40,676 nucleotides of DNA, from the NCBI GenBank assembly GCA_034434895.1, contig DAOTYI010000047.1, forward strand, positions 1 to 40,676, given 5' to 3'. The stretch is from DAOTXL01 sp034434895. GTDB taxonomy: Bacteria; Chloroflexota; Anaerolineae; JAAYZQ01. Position numbers and translations under genes: made by a program. The notes under the pieces are model-generated. The model made no database searches and was not told where the DNA came from. It saw nothing but the letters and a program-made list of their open reading frames with translations. Below, piece after piece: positions 30,989 through 39,893 of the stretch. Numbering within the stretch: position 1 is the first letter of the stretch; every line of letters begins with the position of its first letter.

Positions 30989-33900
30989 AGGGTCTGGCCT
31001 GGCTGGTGGTGGGGGTGGGGCTGGCGGCTCTGCTGGCCGGCGGGGCGGTAGCAGCCTGGCTGCGGTTGCCCCCTGTCGAAGGGCCGATGCCCTTCCTGCC
31101 GCTGGCGGCCGACAAGTCGCTGGGAGTGAACGCCGACCTCAGCCGCTATGATGCCGCTGGCCGCGAGCAGGCGCTGATAGCTATGGAGGCGGCCGGCTTT
31201 CGCTGGCTGCGGCACCGTTTCCCCTGGGATGTCATCGAACCACAGCCGGGCGTCTATGACTGGACGGACTGGGACCTTCTTGTCGAGGATGTAGCTCGAC
31301 ATAATCTAAAGCTAATCGCGGTGCTGGACGGCTCGCCGGCCTGGGCGCGGGCCGGGGAGGATGCCGACAACCCGCTGGCTCCGCCGGTTGAAACGCGCGA
31401 TTTTGGTGAGTTTGTGGCAGCGTTCGCAGCCCGCTACGGTGGTTGGATTGATTACTATCAGCTCTGGGATGAACCGAACATCGCCCCGCATTGGGGGGCG
31501 CGGGAGATTGACCCGGCGGCCTATGCCCGGTTGCTGCGCGAAGGGGCGATCCGTCTCCGCGCGGCTGACCCTGGAGCGGTGGTTTTGCTGGCCGCTCTGG
31601 CTCCGAACGTGGAGGCGGGCGGGGCCAATCTGAGCGACCTGCTTTTCCTCGACGCTCTCTACCGGCAGGGGGCGGAGGAGTGGTTTGATCTGGTCGCGGC
31701 TCAGCCCTATTCCTTTGAGGACCCGCCTGACGCGCCGGCCGATGCCGGGCGGCTGACCTGGCGGCGGGTGGCATTGCTCCGCCAGGTGATGGAGGCCCAC
31801 GGCGACGTTGAAACGGCGGTGTGGGCGGTGTCCTTTGGGTTGACCGGGGCGACGGTCGAGGCGATTGCCGCGGCTGTGGCCCAGGCCAGGGCAGAGTGGC
31901 CCTGGACCGGGCCGATGTTGTGGGCGGCCTGGTCACCTGCCGATCCCCACGGCCAGTATGCGCTGGTGGATGCCGGTGACCGGCCCGGCCCGGCCTACCA
32001 GGCGTTGCGGGCGCAGGCTATGGCGCCGATTGTGGCCTGGCCCGGCGTCTATCCGGCTGACCACCCCAGCGGACGCTACGAAGGGGACTGGCGGGTGACC
32101 CCGTGGGGCGCGGACATTGGCGGCAGCGGTGACCGGCTGGCGATTTCGTTCCACGGCACGCGGCTGGACCTCACCGTCCACCGGGGCGATTACCGGGCTT
32201 TTCTGTTCGTTGCCGTGGATGGGCAGCCGGCCAATGCCCTGCCCCGCGATGAGCAGGGCCGTGCCTATGTTGTCCTCTATGACCCGCTGCTGGAGACAGA
32301 GGCCGTGACCCTGGTCCGTGGCCTGCCCGACGGTGACCATCTGGCCGAGATCACCGCCGAGCGCGGTTGGGGGCAGTGGGCCATCGTCGGCTGGCGGGTC
32401 TGGCGGGAGGCTCCGCGCCCTGTGCCCTGGCTGCCCATCACCCTGAGCCTGGCCTGCGCCATCGTCCTGGCCCTCACCGTCTGGGGGGGGCGATTGGGAA
32501 TCGCACCGGGTAGCCGAAGGCAATGCCTTCGGCTACCCGGCCGTCCGCCTGCGCGGACGGAGGCATCCACGCCAGTGGATGCCTGGTCGCGGGCCCCTGA
32601 GGTGCGACTTGAGTCGCTTAGCTTGATGTGTATGCGGTCCGGTCTCCCCTCTCTCCCTCTGCTCCTGTCTTCTCTCCTCACCCGCTACCGTGCCCTTGAC
32701 GATCGCCTGGCGCTGGCGCTCACGGCCGGGGCAGCCGTCCTGTTGTATGTGATGGTGGGCACCCTCCCCACTCTGGCGGCCCTGGGGTTGCTGGCGCTGC
32801 TCCTGTTCCTCCGCCCGGAGATGGGGTTGCCGCTGATCGCCTTTGCCTTACCTTTCTACCAGCCCGGCCGGCCGTTGCTGGGCAAGCTCTTTTCGATGGT
32901 TGAGATCCTGACCGTGCTGACGGCGGTGGGGTGGGTGTTGCAGGAAGCAGGAGGCAGGAGGCAGGAAGCAGGAGGCAGGAGGCAGGAAGCAGGAGGCAGG
33001 AGGCAGGAAGCAGGAGGCAGGAGGCAGGAGGTTACGGTTTTGGACTGGGGGGTCGTGGCTCTGGTCGGAGTGGGAGCGGCTTCGTTGCTGTGGGCTGAGC
33101 ATCTCCGGGAGGCGGCGCGGGAGTTCCGCACGGTGGTGCTGGAAGGTGCGATCTTTTATGGCCTGCTGCGGGTGATGGTCCGTGGACGGCGTGATGTGTG
33201 GCGCGTGACCGATGCCTGGCTGTTGGGGGCAGCGGGCATTGCCCTGGTCGGGTTGTGCCAGTGGCTCCTGGGCGAAAACCTGATCGCCGCTGAGGGGGTA
33301 TGGCGGGTGAAGGGGTTCTATGGCTCGCCGAACAACCTGGCGCTGTACCTGGGGCGGGCCTTGCCGGGTGGGATCGCGCTGGCCCTGTGGGGACAGGACC
33401 GGCGGCGGCGGTGGTTCTGGGGCCTGGCGGCCTTGTTGATGGCAGCGGCTCTCTTTCTGACCTACTCGCGGGGGGCGTGGCTGGTGGGGGTGCCGGCGGC
33501 GCTGCTCTTTCTGGCGGCGATGCGCGGCCGGCGGGCTCTGGTCATGGCCGCAGGGGGGTTGCTGGTGGCTGCCCTGGTTGTGGTGTTGGGGATGGGGACC
33601 GGGCGGCTGACCTCGCTTTTGGACAGGTCGGAAGGGACGACCTTTTTCCGGCTGCAACTCTGGCGCTCCTCGTTGACCATGATCCGGGACCATCCGCTGC
33701 TGGGCGTGGGGCTGGACAACTTTTTGTATCAATATCGCACCCGCTATGTGCTGCCCACGGCGTGGGAGGAGTTCAATCTCTCCCATCCTCATAATCTGGT
33801 GCTCGATTTCTGGCTGCGGCTGGGGTTGCCGGGGCTGGCCGTGCTGCTCTGGCTGCTGGCGGCCTTTTTCCGCACAGGCTTTCGGGCATATCGCCACCTG

Positions 33901-34095
33901 CCGGCGGGAGATCAGCGGCTGCTGGTCCTGAGCCTGATGGCCGGTATGGTCAACTTTTTGGCCCACGGGCTGGTGGATAATGCCTTTTTTCTGGTAGACC
34001 TGGCCTTTGTCTTTGTCCTGATGGTGGCCCTGGTGTGCAGGGCGGACGAGGCAAGGGGAATGATGGAGGAAGGAGGAGAAAGATGCGCCTCTTGA
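30985..34095 (+). CDS. Fusion of glycosidase-like domain with O-antigen ligase/polymerase-like membrane domain
   Basis: The product is about 1036 residues; the ATG at 30985 overlaps the previous stop (ATGA). After an N-terminal transmembrane anchor, residues about 45-360 form a TIM-barrel glycosidase-like domain (clan A type): RWLRHRFPWDVIEPQPGVYDWTDWD, and YYQLWDEPNIAP, with E163 as the acid/base candidate. A jelly-roll-like segment and a second membrane helix follow. Residues about 508-552 are encoded by hairpin repeats. The C-terminal half has about ten membrane helices and the Wzy_C pattern LLGVGLDNFLYQYRTRY ... SHPHNLVLDFWLRLGLPG, typical of O-antigen ligases and polymerases. A QEAGGRR x4 repeat lies between two helices. 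A combined trimming and ligation role for surface glycan is an inference. The stop lies inside the next gene. Confidence 0.85.
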   Translation: MKGLAWLVVGVGLAALLAGGAVAAWLRLPPVEGPMPFLPLAADKSLGVNADLSRYDAAGREQALIAMEAAGFRWLRHRFPWDVIEPQPGVYDWTDWDLLVEDVARHNLKLIAVLDGSPAWARAGEDADNPLAPPVETRDFGEFVAAFAARYGGWIDYYQLWDEPNIAPHWGAREIDPAAYARLLREGAIRLRAADPGAVVLLAALAPNVEAGGANLSDLLFLDALYRQGAEEWFDLVAAQPYSFEDPPDAPADAGRLTWRRVALLRQVMEAHGDVETAVWAVSFGLTGATVEAIAAAVAQARAEWPWTGPMLWAAWSPADPHGQYALVDAGDRPGPAYQALRAQAMAPIVAWPGVYPADHPSGRYEGDWRVTPWGADIGGSGDRLAISFHGTRLDLTVHRGDYRAFLFVAVDGQPANALPRDEQGRAYVVLYDPLLETEAVTLVRGLPDGDHLAEITAERGWGQWAIVGWRVWREAPRPVPWLPITLSLACAIVLALTVWGGRLGIAPGSRRQCLRLPGRPPARTEASTPVDAWSRAPEVRLESLSLMCMRSGLPSLPLLLSSLLTRYRALDDRLALALTAGAAVLLYVMVGTLPTLAALGLLALLLFLRPEMGLPLIAFALPFYQPGRPLLGKLFSMVEILTVLTAVGWVLQEAGGRRQEAGGRRQEAGGRRQEAGGRRQEVTVLDWGVVALVGVGAASLLWAEHLREAAREFRTVVLEGAIFYGLLRVMVRGRRDVWRVTDAWLLGAAGIALVGLCQWLLGENLIAAEGVWRVKGFYGSPNNLALYLGRALPGGIALALWGQDRRRRWFWGLAALLMAAALFLTYSRGAWLVGVPAALLFLAAMRGRRALVMAAGGLLVAALVVVLGMGTGRLTSLLDRSEGTTFFRLQLWRSSLTMIRDHPLLGVGLDNFLYQYRTRYVLPTAWEEFNLSHPHNLVLDFWLRLGLPGLAVLLWLLAAFFRTGFRAYRHLPAGDQRLLVLSLMAGMVNFLAHGLVDNAFFLVDLAFVFVLMVALVCRADEARGMMEEGGERCAS
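32506..32590. repeat. Three consecutive hairpins inside coding sequence
   Basis: Perfect arms occur at 32506-32522/32524-32540 (17 bp), 32541-32548/32553-32560 (8 bp) and 32561-32570/32575-32584 (10 bp). All lie in the linker between the glycosidase-like and ligase-like halves. Such sequences normally lie between genes. Confidence 0.9.
32607..32634 (-). repeat. 28-nt dispersed repeat, copy A
   Basis: On the minus strand this segment matches 40515-40542 at 25 of 28 positions; both contain AAGCGACTCAAGT. It follows directly on the three hairpins of the fusion-gene linker. Confidence 0.8.
32941..33024 (+). repeat. In-frame 21-nt tandem repeat (4 copies)
   Basis: Four perfect copies of a 21-nt unit, itself three 7-nt units (CAGGAAG CAGGAGG CAGGAGG), encode QEAGGRR four times in a loop between membrane helices of the ligase-like domain. 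Confidence 0.95.
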
Positions 34096-35030
34096 TCACC
34101 GGTGGGGCAGGGTTTATCGGTTCCCATCTGTGTGACTATTTGCTGGAGCGGGGGCATGAGGTGATCGCGATGGACAACCTCAGCACCGGTTCCACCGATA
34201 ATATCGCCCATCTGGCGGGCAACGAGCGGTTTCACTTTATCAAGCACAATGTGACCGATTATATCTATGTCGCGGGGCCACTCGACGCCGTGTTGCACCT
34301 GGCCTCGCTGCCCAGCCCGGTAGATTATCTCAATTTTCCGATCCAGACGCTGAAGGTGGGGGCGCTGGGTACCCACAAGGCGTTGGGGCTGGCCAGAGCC
34401 AAAGGGGCGCGTTTTCTGCTGGCCTCGACCTCCGAGGTGTATGGCGACCCGCTGGTCCATCCACAGCCGGAGGACTATTGGGGCAATGTCAATCCGGTGG
34501 GGCCACGCGGGGTGTATGATGAGTCGAAGCGGTTCGCCGAGGCGCTGACGATGGCTTATCACCGGTATCATGGCCTGGAAACGCGCATCGCCCGCATCTT
34601 CAACACCTACGGCCCACGCATGCGGTTGGACGACGGGCGGGTGGTGCCCAATTTTATCCGCCAGGCGATCCTGGGCGAGCCGCTGACGGTGTATGACGAG
34701 GGCACGCGGACACGGAGCTTTTGCTATGTGTCGGACCTGGTGGAGGGCATGGTCCGGCTGCTGTGGTCAGATGAGGTCTACCCGGTAAACCTGGGCAACC
34801 CGGACGAGATGACCATCCTGGAGTTTGCCCGCAAGGTGCTGGAGGTGACCGGCAGCCGGTCGGAGATCCGGTTTGTGCGTCCAAACGATGAGCGGACGCA
34901 GGATGACCCGATGGTCCGCCGGCCGGATATCCGCAAGGCGCAGCGGGTGCTCGGCTGGGAACCGACCGTGCCGTTAGAAGAGGGGTTGAGGCGGACGGTT
35001 GAGTGGTTCCGCCGGCGCCTGGGGCAGTGA
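34083..35030 (+). CDS. NAD-dependent epimerase, UDP-glucuronate decarboxylase-like
   Basis: The 315-residue extended short-chain dehydrogenase starts with MRLLITGGAGFIGSHLCDYL (NAD-binding GxxGxxG) and has D-N-L-S-T-G at the second strand, LHLASLPSPVDYL, the catalytic LASTSEVYGDP, and the YxxxK pair in GVYDESKRFAE. RIFNTYGPRMRLDDGRVVPNFI and RSFCYVSDLVEGM are signatures of UDP-glucuronate decarboxylases (UDP-xylose synthase) and related UDP-sugar enzymes. It probably supplies a nucleotide sugar for the glycan built by this operon. GGAGGAGAAAG precedes the ATG at 34083; it overlaps the fusion gene by 13 nt. Confidence 0.9.
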   Translation: MRLLITGGAGFIGSHLCDYLLERGHEVIAMDNLSTGSTDNIAHLAGNERFHFIKHNVTDYIYVAGPLDAVLHLASLPSPVDYLNFPIQTLKVGALGTHKALGLARAKGARFLLASTSEVYGDPLVHPQPEDYWGNVNPVGPRGVYDESKRFAEALTMAYHRYHGLETRIARIFNTYGPRMRLDDGRVVPNFIRQAILGEPLTVYDEGTRTRSFCYVSDLVEGMVRLLWSDEVYPVNLGNPDEMTILEFARKVLEVTGSRSEIRFVRPNDERTQDDPMVRRPDIRKAQRVLGWEPTVPLEEGLRRTVEWFRRRLGQ

Positions 35031-35034
35031 GCGG

Positions 35035-36438
35035 ATGAAAAGCCTCGATGTCGCGCTTGTGGGGCTGGCCGGGTTGGTGGCCCTGGCCGTGGCGCTGTTG
35101 CCCCTGACCTGGGCGGTGCTGTTGGTGGCGGGCGGCATTGTCCTGGTGGCCACCCTGGTGTGCCCCCGGTTTGGCCTGCTGCTGATCGTGCCGGCCGTGC
35201 CATTTAGCTCGCTGCGCCAGGTCCAGGTAGGGGGGATGAATGTCGGCGCGACCGAGGCGTTGCTGGCGCTGGTGCTCGCGGCCTGGCTGATGCGCCGGGT
35301 TGCCCGCCATGAAATCCGGCTGTCCCTCCCGCCGCTGACATGGCCGCTGCTGTTGTTCCTGGGAGCGCTATGCCTGTCGCTGTTGGCGACCACCTCGTTG
35401 CTGCACAGCCTCAAAGAGGTCCTGAAGTGGATCGAGGTGTTGGCGCTCTACCTGGTGGTGGCCAACGAGCTGGATGGACGCTGGCTCAGGGCGCTGCTGT
35501 TTGTCTTCCTGGGGACAGGGGCGCTGGCTGCTCTGCACGGCATCTATCAGTTTCTATTCCAGGTGGGGCCGGAGGGGTTTGTCCTGTTTGGCCGTTTTAT
35601 GCGTGCCTACGGGACCTTTGAGCAGCCGAACCCGTATGCCGGTTACCTGGGGCTGACGTTGCCGCTGGCGGTGGGGCTGTTGGTGGCCGGGATCGTGCGG
35701 GTCGGGGAGCGGGTAAGGGGCGGCTGGCTGGTCTGGGCGGCGGGCTGTGGGGCGTTGATGTCTGCGGCGATGATCATGTCCTGGTCGCGGGGGGCATGGT
35801 TGGGCCTGGCTGTGGCTGTGGCCGTCATGGGAGTTGCCGTCGTCGCCCGCAGTGGACGGGCAGCGGTGCCGGGCACGGTCCTGGCCCTGCTTGTTGTTTC
35901 CATCCTGTTGGCCGGCGAGCTGGCCCGCATACCGCCTTCTATCGTCCAGCGTTTCAGTGACTTTGTGCCTTATTTGACCGTGACCGATGTGCGGGGTGTC
36001 GAGATCACCGACGCCAATTTCGCCGTGCTGGAGCGGATGGCGCACTGGCAGTCGGCCCTGGCGATGTGGGCCGACCATCCGTGGCTGGGGGTGGGGATCG
36101 GCAATTATGAACCGGTCTACCCGCGTTACGCGCTGCCGATGTGGCCGTTGCCCCTGGGCCATGCCCACAACTATTACCTGAATATCGGCGCGGAGGCGGG
36201 TGTGGTGGGGCTGGCTGCGTACCTGCTGCTGTGGGGGGTGGCCCTGGTCGGGGCCTGGCGGGCCACGCGACGGACCTGGGGCTGGCAATGGGGAGTGGCC
36301 CTGGGGGTGCTGGGGGTGCTTGTCCATCTGAGCGTCCACAATCTGTTCGACAACCTGTATGTCCACGGCATCTACCTGCATGTGGCGATCCTGTTGGGGA
36401 TGGGTGGAACAACGGACGCTTCGAGAATGTTAAATTGA
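35035..36438 (+). CDS. O-antigen ligase/polymerase-like membrane protein
   Basis: The 467-residue polytopic protein has about ten to twelve hydrophobic segments. It carries the Wzy_C pattern MWADHPWLGVGIGNYEPVYPRYALPMW ... GHAHNYYLNIGAEAGVVGLAAYLLLWG, with the conserved HAHN before the large periplasmic/external loop end, and AYGTFEQPNPYAGYLGLTLPLA and SWSRGAWLGLA, which are also found in the ligase half of the fusion gene. It therefore is a second member of the same family, 4 nt after the epimerase. The ATG at 35035 is preferred over an upstream start that overlaps the epimerase. The function is probably polymerisation or transfer of lipid-linked glycan. Confidence 0.88.
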   Translation: MKSLDVALVGLAGLVALAVALLPLTWAVLLVAGGIVLVATLVCPRFGLLLIVPAVPFSSLRQVQVGGMNVGATEALLALVLAAWLMRRVARHEIRLSLPPLTWPLLLFLGALCLSLLATTSLLHSLKEVLKWIEVLALYLVVANELDGRWLRALLFVFLGTGALAALHGIYQFLFQVGPEGFVLFGRFMRAYGTFEQPNPYAGYLGLTLPLAVGLLVAGIVRVGERVRGGWLVWAAGCGALMSAAMIMSWSRGAWLGLAVAVAVMGVAVVARSGRAAVPGTVLALLVVSILLAGELARIPPSIVQRFSDFVPYLTVTDVRGVEITDANFAVLERMAHWQSALAMWADHPWLGVGIGNYEPVYPRYALPMWPLPLGHAHNYYLNIGAEAGVVGLAAYLLLWGVALVGAWRATRRTWGWQWGVALGVLGVLVHLSVHNLFDNLYVHGIYLHVAILLGMGGTTDASRMLN

Positions 36439-36444
36439 CATTTT

Positions 36445-37035
36445 ATGGGCGAGATGGAGGCAGCGTTGCTTCGCCTGGTTGCTACGATTGAAACCGATCC
36501 GCGTTTGAGCCGCTGGTCCGCCAGGGTGGCGCGGCTGCCGCTGCTGGGCCGTGTCTGGTGCAGGTTCCTGGCCAGGCCCAGGGAGCTGGAGCGGTTTCTC
36601 AAGTTTGCCCTTGTCGGTGCCATCGGTGCAGTGGTGGATTTTGCAGTGCTCAACGTCATGAAGCATCTTTTCGAGAGTGTGGGGTTGGGGGTAGGGTGGG
36701 GGCTGCCCCTGCCGCCGCACCAGATTCAGTTGGCGGCGGCCAACACGCTGTCGTTCAGCGCTGCTGTATTGAGCAATTTTACCTGGAACCGGCTGTGGAC
36801 CTTTCCAGAGTCCCGGCAACGGCCCATTGGCAGCCAACTGGCTCAGTTTGCGGTGGTCAATCTGGTGGGGTGGGGCATCAACACCGTGCTGCTGCTGGTT
36901 ATGGATCGCTATGTCTTTCAACATTTTGTCAGCGTGCGGTTAAGCTACAACCTGGCCAAGGCCTTTGCTATCGGTGTGGTGCTGTTCTGGAATTTCGGCG
37001 TCAATCGCATCTGGACCTATCGCGGGATTGACTGA
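36445..37035 (+). CDS. GtrA-family membrane protein
   Basis: The 196-residue product has four hydrophobic segments with the GtrA/DPMS pattern: RFLKFALVGAIGAVVDFAVLNVMKH, ANTLSFSAAVLSNFTWNRLWTFPE, QFAVVNLVGWGINTVLLLVM and LAKAFAIGVVLFWNFGVNRIWTYR. GtrA proteins help move lipid-linked sugars across the membrane for glycan decoration. An N-terminal extension of about 45 residues precedes the first helix. It starts 6 nt after the ligase-like gene. An ATG at 36454 would have a better RBS (GGGCGAG). Confidence 0.9.
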   Translation: MGEMEAALLRLVATIETDPRLSRWSARVARLPLLGRVWCRFLARPRELERFLKFALVGAIGAVVDFAVLNVMKHLFESVGLGVGWGLPLPPHQIQLAAANTLSFSAAVLSNFTWNRLWTFPESRQRPIGSQLAQFAVVNLVGWGINTVLLLVMDRYVFQHFVSVRLSYNLAKAFAIGVVLFWNFGVNRIWTYRGID

Positions 37036-37049
37036 GGGCGGCAGGGGCC

Positions 37050-38213
37050 ATGCTCATTGGGGTTGACTATACGGCCGCGGTGCAGCAGGGGGGCGGCATC
37101 GGGCGCTATACGCGCAACCTGATCCGGGCGCTGGCCGGGGTGGATGAGGAGAACCGATACACCCTCTTTGTCGCCGGTCGAGGCGACGATGGGCTGGGGC
37201 CCTGGCCGGCCAATTTCCGGGTTCGATCGGTGCCCCTTTCAGACCGCTGGCTGCATATCCTGTGGCAGCGGCTGCGGCTGCCGGTTCCGATCCAGACTGT
37301 GACCGGGCCGCTGGACCTGTTCCACTCGCCCGATTTTGTCCTGCCGCCGGCAGGCCGCACGCCGGCCCTTGTGACCGTGCATGATCTGTCGTTCCTGCGC
37401 GTGCCCGATTGTTTTGTGCCCGCCTTCCGCGACTACCTGACCGGGGCGGTCTCCCGCGCCGTGAGGCGTGCCAGGCTGGTCCTGGCCGATTCGGAGAGTA
37501 CCCGCCGCGATCTGATTGACCTGCTGGGGGCAGAGCCGGGCCGGGTGACGGTGCTGTACCCCGGCGTCGAGCCGCGCTTTCGGACGATCGAAGATAGGGC
37601 AGAATTGGAGCAGGTGCGCGCCCGCTACAACCTGCCGATGAGGTTTCTTCTGGGGCTGGGCACACTCCAGCCGCGCAAAAACTTTGAGGGGCTGATCCGG
37701 GCCTTTGCCCGGTTGCCGGCGGCGGATGACCTGCACCTGGTCATCGTTGGTGGCAGGGGGTGGATGTACGAGGAGATGCTGGCCCTGCCGGTGCGTCTGG
37801 GGCTTGAGGGGCGGGTGCACTTTGCCGGTTTTGTCGCCGACGCCGACCTGCCAGCGCTCTACAATCTGGCGGCGGTCTTTGCCTTTCCATCATGGTACGA
37901 GGGGTTTGGCCTGCCGGTGCTGGAGGCGATGGCCTGTGGCACGCCGGTGGTGGCTGCCAATAATTCCTCGTTGCCAGAGGTGGCAGGTGAAGCAGGTTTG
38001 CTGGTGGATGCTGCTGATCTGGATGCCCTGGCCGGGGCGTTGGTCCGCCTGCTGAGCGACGGCGAGTTGCGAGCGCGGTTGGTGGCTGCCGGGCGGGAGC
38101 AGGCGCGGCGGTTCACATGGGAAGGGGCGGCACGACAGTTGTTAGAGGTATACCGTCTTTTTGACAAGGGGCGATGGAGGGAGGATGAAGGCCATCCGCG
38201 TCGTGGTCGTTGA
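37050..38213 (+). CDS. Glycosyltransferase family 4
   Basis: The 387-residue GT-B enzyme starts MLIGVDYTAAVQQGGGIGRYTRNLIRAL, with the acceptor-side glycine loop. It carries FHSPDFVLPP, VTVHDLSFLRVPDCF, ADSESTRRDLIDLLG, VLYPGVEPRF and LGLGTLQPRKNFEGLIRAFARL, then the donor-binding FPSWYEGFGLPVLEAMACGTPVVAANNSSLPEVAGEAGLLVDAAD, with the E-x7-E motif of the family. It probably adds a hexose or mannose to the operon's glycan; the donor cannot be read from sequence. The tail (DKGRWREDEGHPRRGR) overlaps the next gene by 29 nt. Confidence 0.93.
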   Translation: MLIGVDYTAAVQQGGGIGRYTRNLIRALAGVDEENRYTLFVAGRGDDGLGPWPANFRVRSVPLSDRWLHILWQRLRLPVPIQTVTGPLDLFHSPDFVLPPAGRTPALVTVHDLSFLRVPDCFVPAFRDYLTGAVSRAVRRARLVLADSESTRRDLIDLLGAEPGRVTVLYPGVEPRFRTIEDRAELEQVRARYNLPMRFLLGLGTLQPRKNFEGLIRAFARLPAADDLHLVIVGGRGWMYEEMLALPVRLGLEGRVHFAGFVADADLPALYNLAAVFAFPSWYEGFGLPVLEAMACGTPVVAANNSSLPEVAGEAGLLVDAADLDALAGALVRLLSDGELRARLVAAGREQARRFTWEGAARQLLEVYRLFDKGRWREDEGHPRRGR

Positions 38214-38832
38214 CGATCACCCGGTGGTTCGATTGGGCATCTGCAATGCTCTCCGGCAGGAGCCCGACATCGAGATTGCAGGCGAAGCTGCCGACGGTAG
38301 CCAGGCTCTGGAGCTGGTCAGAGCCCTCCGCCCGGATGTGTGTATCCTGGATGTGCAGATGCCTGATATGAGCGGCGTCATGGTGGCCCGCCGGCTGCGG
38401 GCTCACTGTCCTGCTGTGCATATCCTGGCCTTGTCGGCCTATGCGGAAGATGGTTATATTTTTGGCATGATCGCTGAGGGGGTCGAAGGCTATCTGCTCA
38501 AGGATGAAGCCATTGAGAATGTGGCCAGGGCTGTGCGGGCTGTGGCCCGGGCCGAGACCTGGCTCAGCCCCCAGGTAGCGGGCAGGGTGGTGCAGCGGAT
38601 AACCGCCCGCAAGCCCTTCCCTGTCCCTCGACCGGACCGTCCGACTGAGCGGGAGAAAGAGGTTTTGCACCTGATGGCGGAGGGGCGTTCCAATCAGGAG
38701 ATTGCCGAGGCCTTGTGCATCACCGATCGGACGGTACGCTATCACATAGCTAACCTGTTTGCCAAATTGGGAACAACGTCGAGGATAGGAGTGGTGGTTG
38801 AAGCTATTCGCCGGGGGTGGATCGAGGTGTAG
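38185..38832 (+). CDS. NarL/FixJ-type response regulator
   Basis: The 215-residue protein has a receiver domain (VVVVDDHPVVRLGI, phosphoacceptor Asp in VCILDVQMPDMSG, ALSAYAEDGYI, GYLLKDEA) and a LuxR-type helix-turn-helix (LTEREKEVLHLMAEGRSNQEIAEALCITDRTVRYHIANLFAKLG region). The ATG at 38185 has GGAGGGAGG directly upstream and is preferred over an earlier start. It overlaps the glycosyltransferase gene end. No sensor kinase is encoded next to it in the window, so it is an orphan here. It may control the glycan operon. Confidence 0.94.
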   Translation: MKAIRVVVVDDHPVVRLGICNALRQEPDIEIAGEAADGSQALELVRALRPDVCILDVQMPDMSGVMVARRLRAHCPAVHILALSAYAEDGYIFGMIAEGVEGYLLKDEAIENVARAVRAVARAETWLSPQVAGRVVQRITARKPFPVPRPDRPTEREKEVLHLMAEGRSNQEIAEALCITDRTVRYHIANLFAKLGTTSRIGVVVEAIRRGWIEV

Positions 38833-38896
38833 GCGCAGGATGGTTTGCGCCCATCCGAAAGACCGTTAGCCGATATGGCCCGGCTCGGTGATCGCC

Positions 38897-38965
38897 CCTT
38901 TTCTCACCGCAGAGACCGCCGAGTTGTTGTGATTCCTCCGCGTTCTCTGCGTTCTCGGCGGTGAA
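38897..38965. repeat. Dispersed inverted repeat (CACCGCAGAGA type)
   Basis: CTCACCGCAGAGACCGCCGAG (left arm) faces GCGTTCTCTGCG and CTCGGCGGTGAA (right arm), a sequence type common between genes in environmental bacteria. It lies directly before the truncated Rhs fragment. Confidence 0.65.
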
Positions 38966-38973
38966 ATCGGAGG

Positions 38974-39870
38974 GTGGCAGAGCGGCGCTACAAAGCCTGG
39001 GGCGAGACCCGCTACACCTGGGGGACGACGCCGACCAGCTTCCGCTACACCGGCCAGTGGCAGGAGGAGAGCCTGGGGCTGTACCAGATGGGGGCGCGTT
39101 TCTACGACCCGGCGCTTTCCCGCTGGCTGAGCGCCGATACGCTGGTGCCGGGCACCGCCGCCAGCAGCGGCGGCGGGGCAGCCACCCTGGGCTACGACGA
39201 GCAGGTGCGCCTCACGCCGCTGACGGTGGGCTTTCACGAGACGCAGTTCCTCTCGGTGGTGGGGGAGGAGAACCGGGAGATTGCGGCCAGGGGCTTCTGG
39301 TTCCAGCGGAGTGAGGAGGAGAAGAGGCAGTCCAGGTATCAGTGGGGGCCAATCAATCCCCAGGCGCTGAACAGGTATGCTTATTGCCTTGGGAACCCTC
39401 TTCGGTGGATTGATCCTCAAGGACATAAGACACACGGCATTGGTTTTGGGATTACAATCGGACTTGGAGGTGGGGTTAGTGGGAGCATAATGATAGTGTG
39501 GGACGACGAGGGTGATATAGGCCTTGCGATAGGTGGTGGAGGCGGAGGTTATGCAGGTGCAGGTGGAAGTGCAGGGTTCATGTACCAGCAAACCAATGCA
39601 GACGTTATCCAAGACTTACAGGGGCCAGTTGTCCAGACCGGTGGTTCATTAGATCTGGGCCTCAGTGTTGGAGGGGAGTGGGTGGTTCAGAAAGGACCCG
39701 AGTCCGCAATTTCAGGTTTTAACGCAAATGTAGGCGTTGGGCTTGATATAAAGATTCCATGCCCAATTGAAATGCACAGCATGCTCGAAGGGACTGGGAT
39801 CATTGTGTTCCCCGAGCCATCTCCGATAGAAATGGACCAATTAGAAGAACTAGGGTATTTTGGAATATAG
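38974..39870 (+). CDS. Orphan Rhs C-terminal fragment with variable tip
   Basis: The 298-codon frame starts inside an Rhs core: AERRYKAWGETRY, FRYTGQWQEESLGLYQMGARFYDPALSRWLSAD, and NPQALNRYAYCLGNPLRWIDPQGH. These are the RHS-repeat-associated core signatures. The large N-terminal part is missing, and the GTG at 38974 has an RBS fused to it, so it may not be expressed by itself. From about residue 155 (HKTHGIG...) a glycine-rich tip follows (GFGITIGLGGGVSG, GGGGGGYAGAGGSAG, LGLSVGGEW, MHSMLEGTGIIVFPEPS), in visibly less GC-rich DNA. Rhs tips are often toxins; I do not recognise this one. A small membrane protein gene follows after 24 nt. Confidence 0.75.
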   Translation: MAERRYKAWGETRYTWGTTPTSFRYTGQWQEESLGLYQMGARFYDPALSRWLSADTLVPGTAASSGGGAATLGYDEQVRLTPLTVGFHETQFLSVVGEENREIAARGFWFQRSEEEKRQSRYQWGPINPQALNRYAYCLGNPLRWIDPQGHKTHGIGFGITIGLGGGVSGSIMIVWDDEGDIGLAIGGGGGGYAGAGGSAGFMYQQTNADVIQDLQGPVVQTGGSLDLGLSVGGEWVVQKGPESAISGFNANVGVGLDIKIPCPIEMHSMLEGTGIIVFPEPSPIEMDQLEELGYFGI

Positions 39871-39893
39871 CGGTAGTTTTCGAGGAGGGTGCT

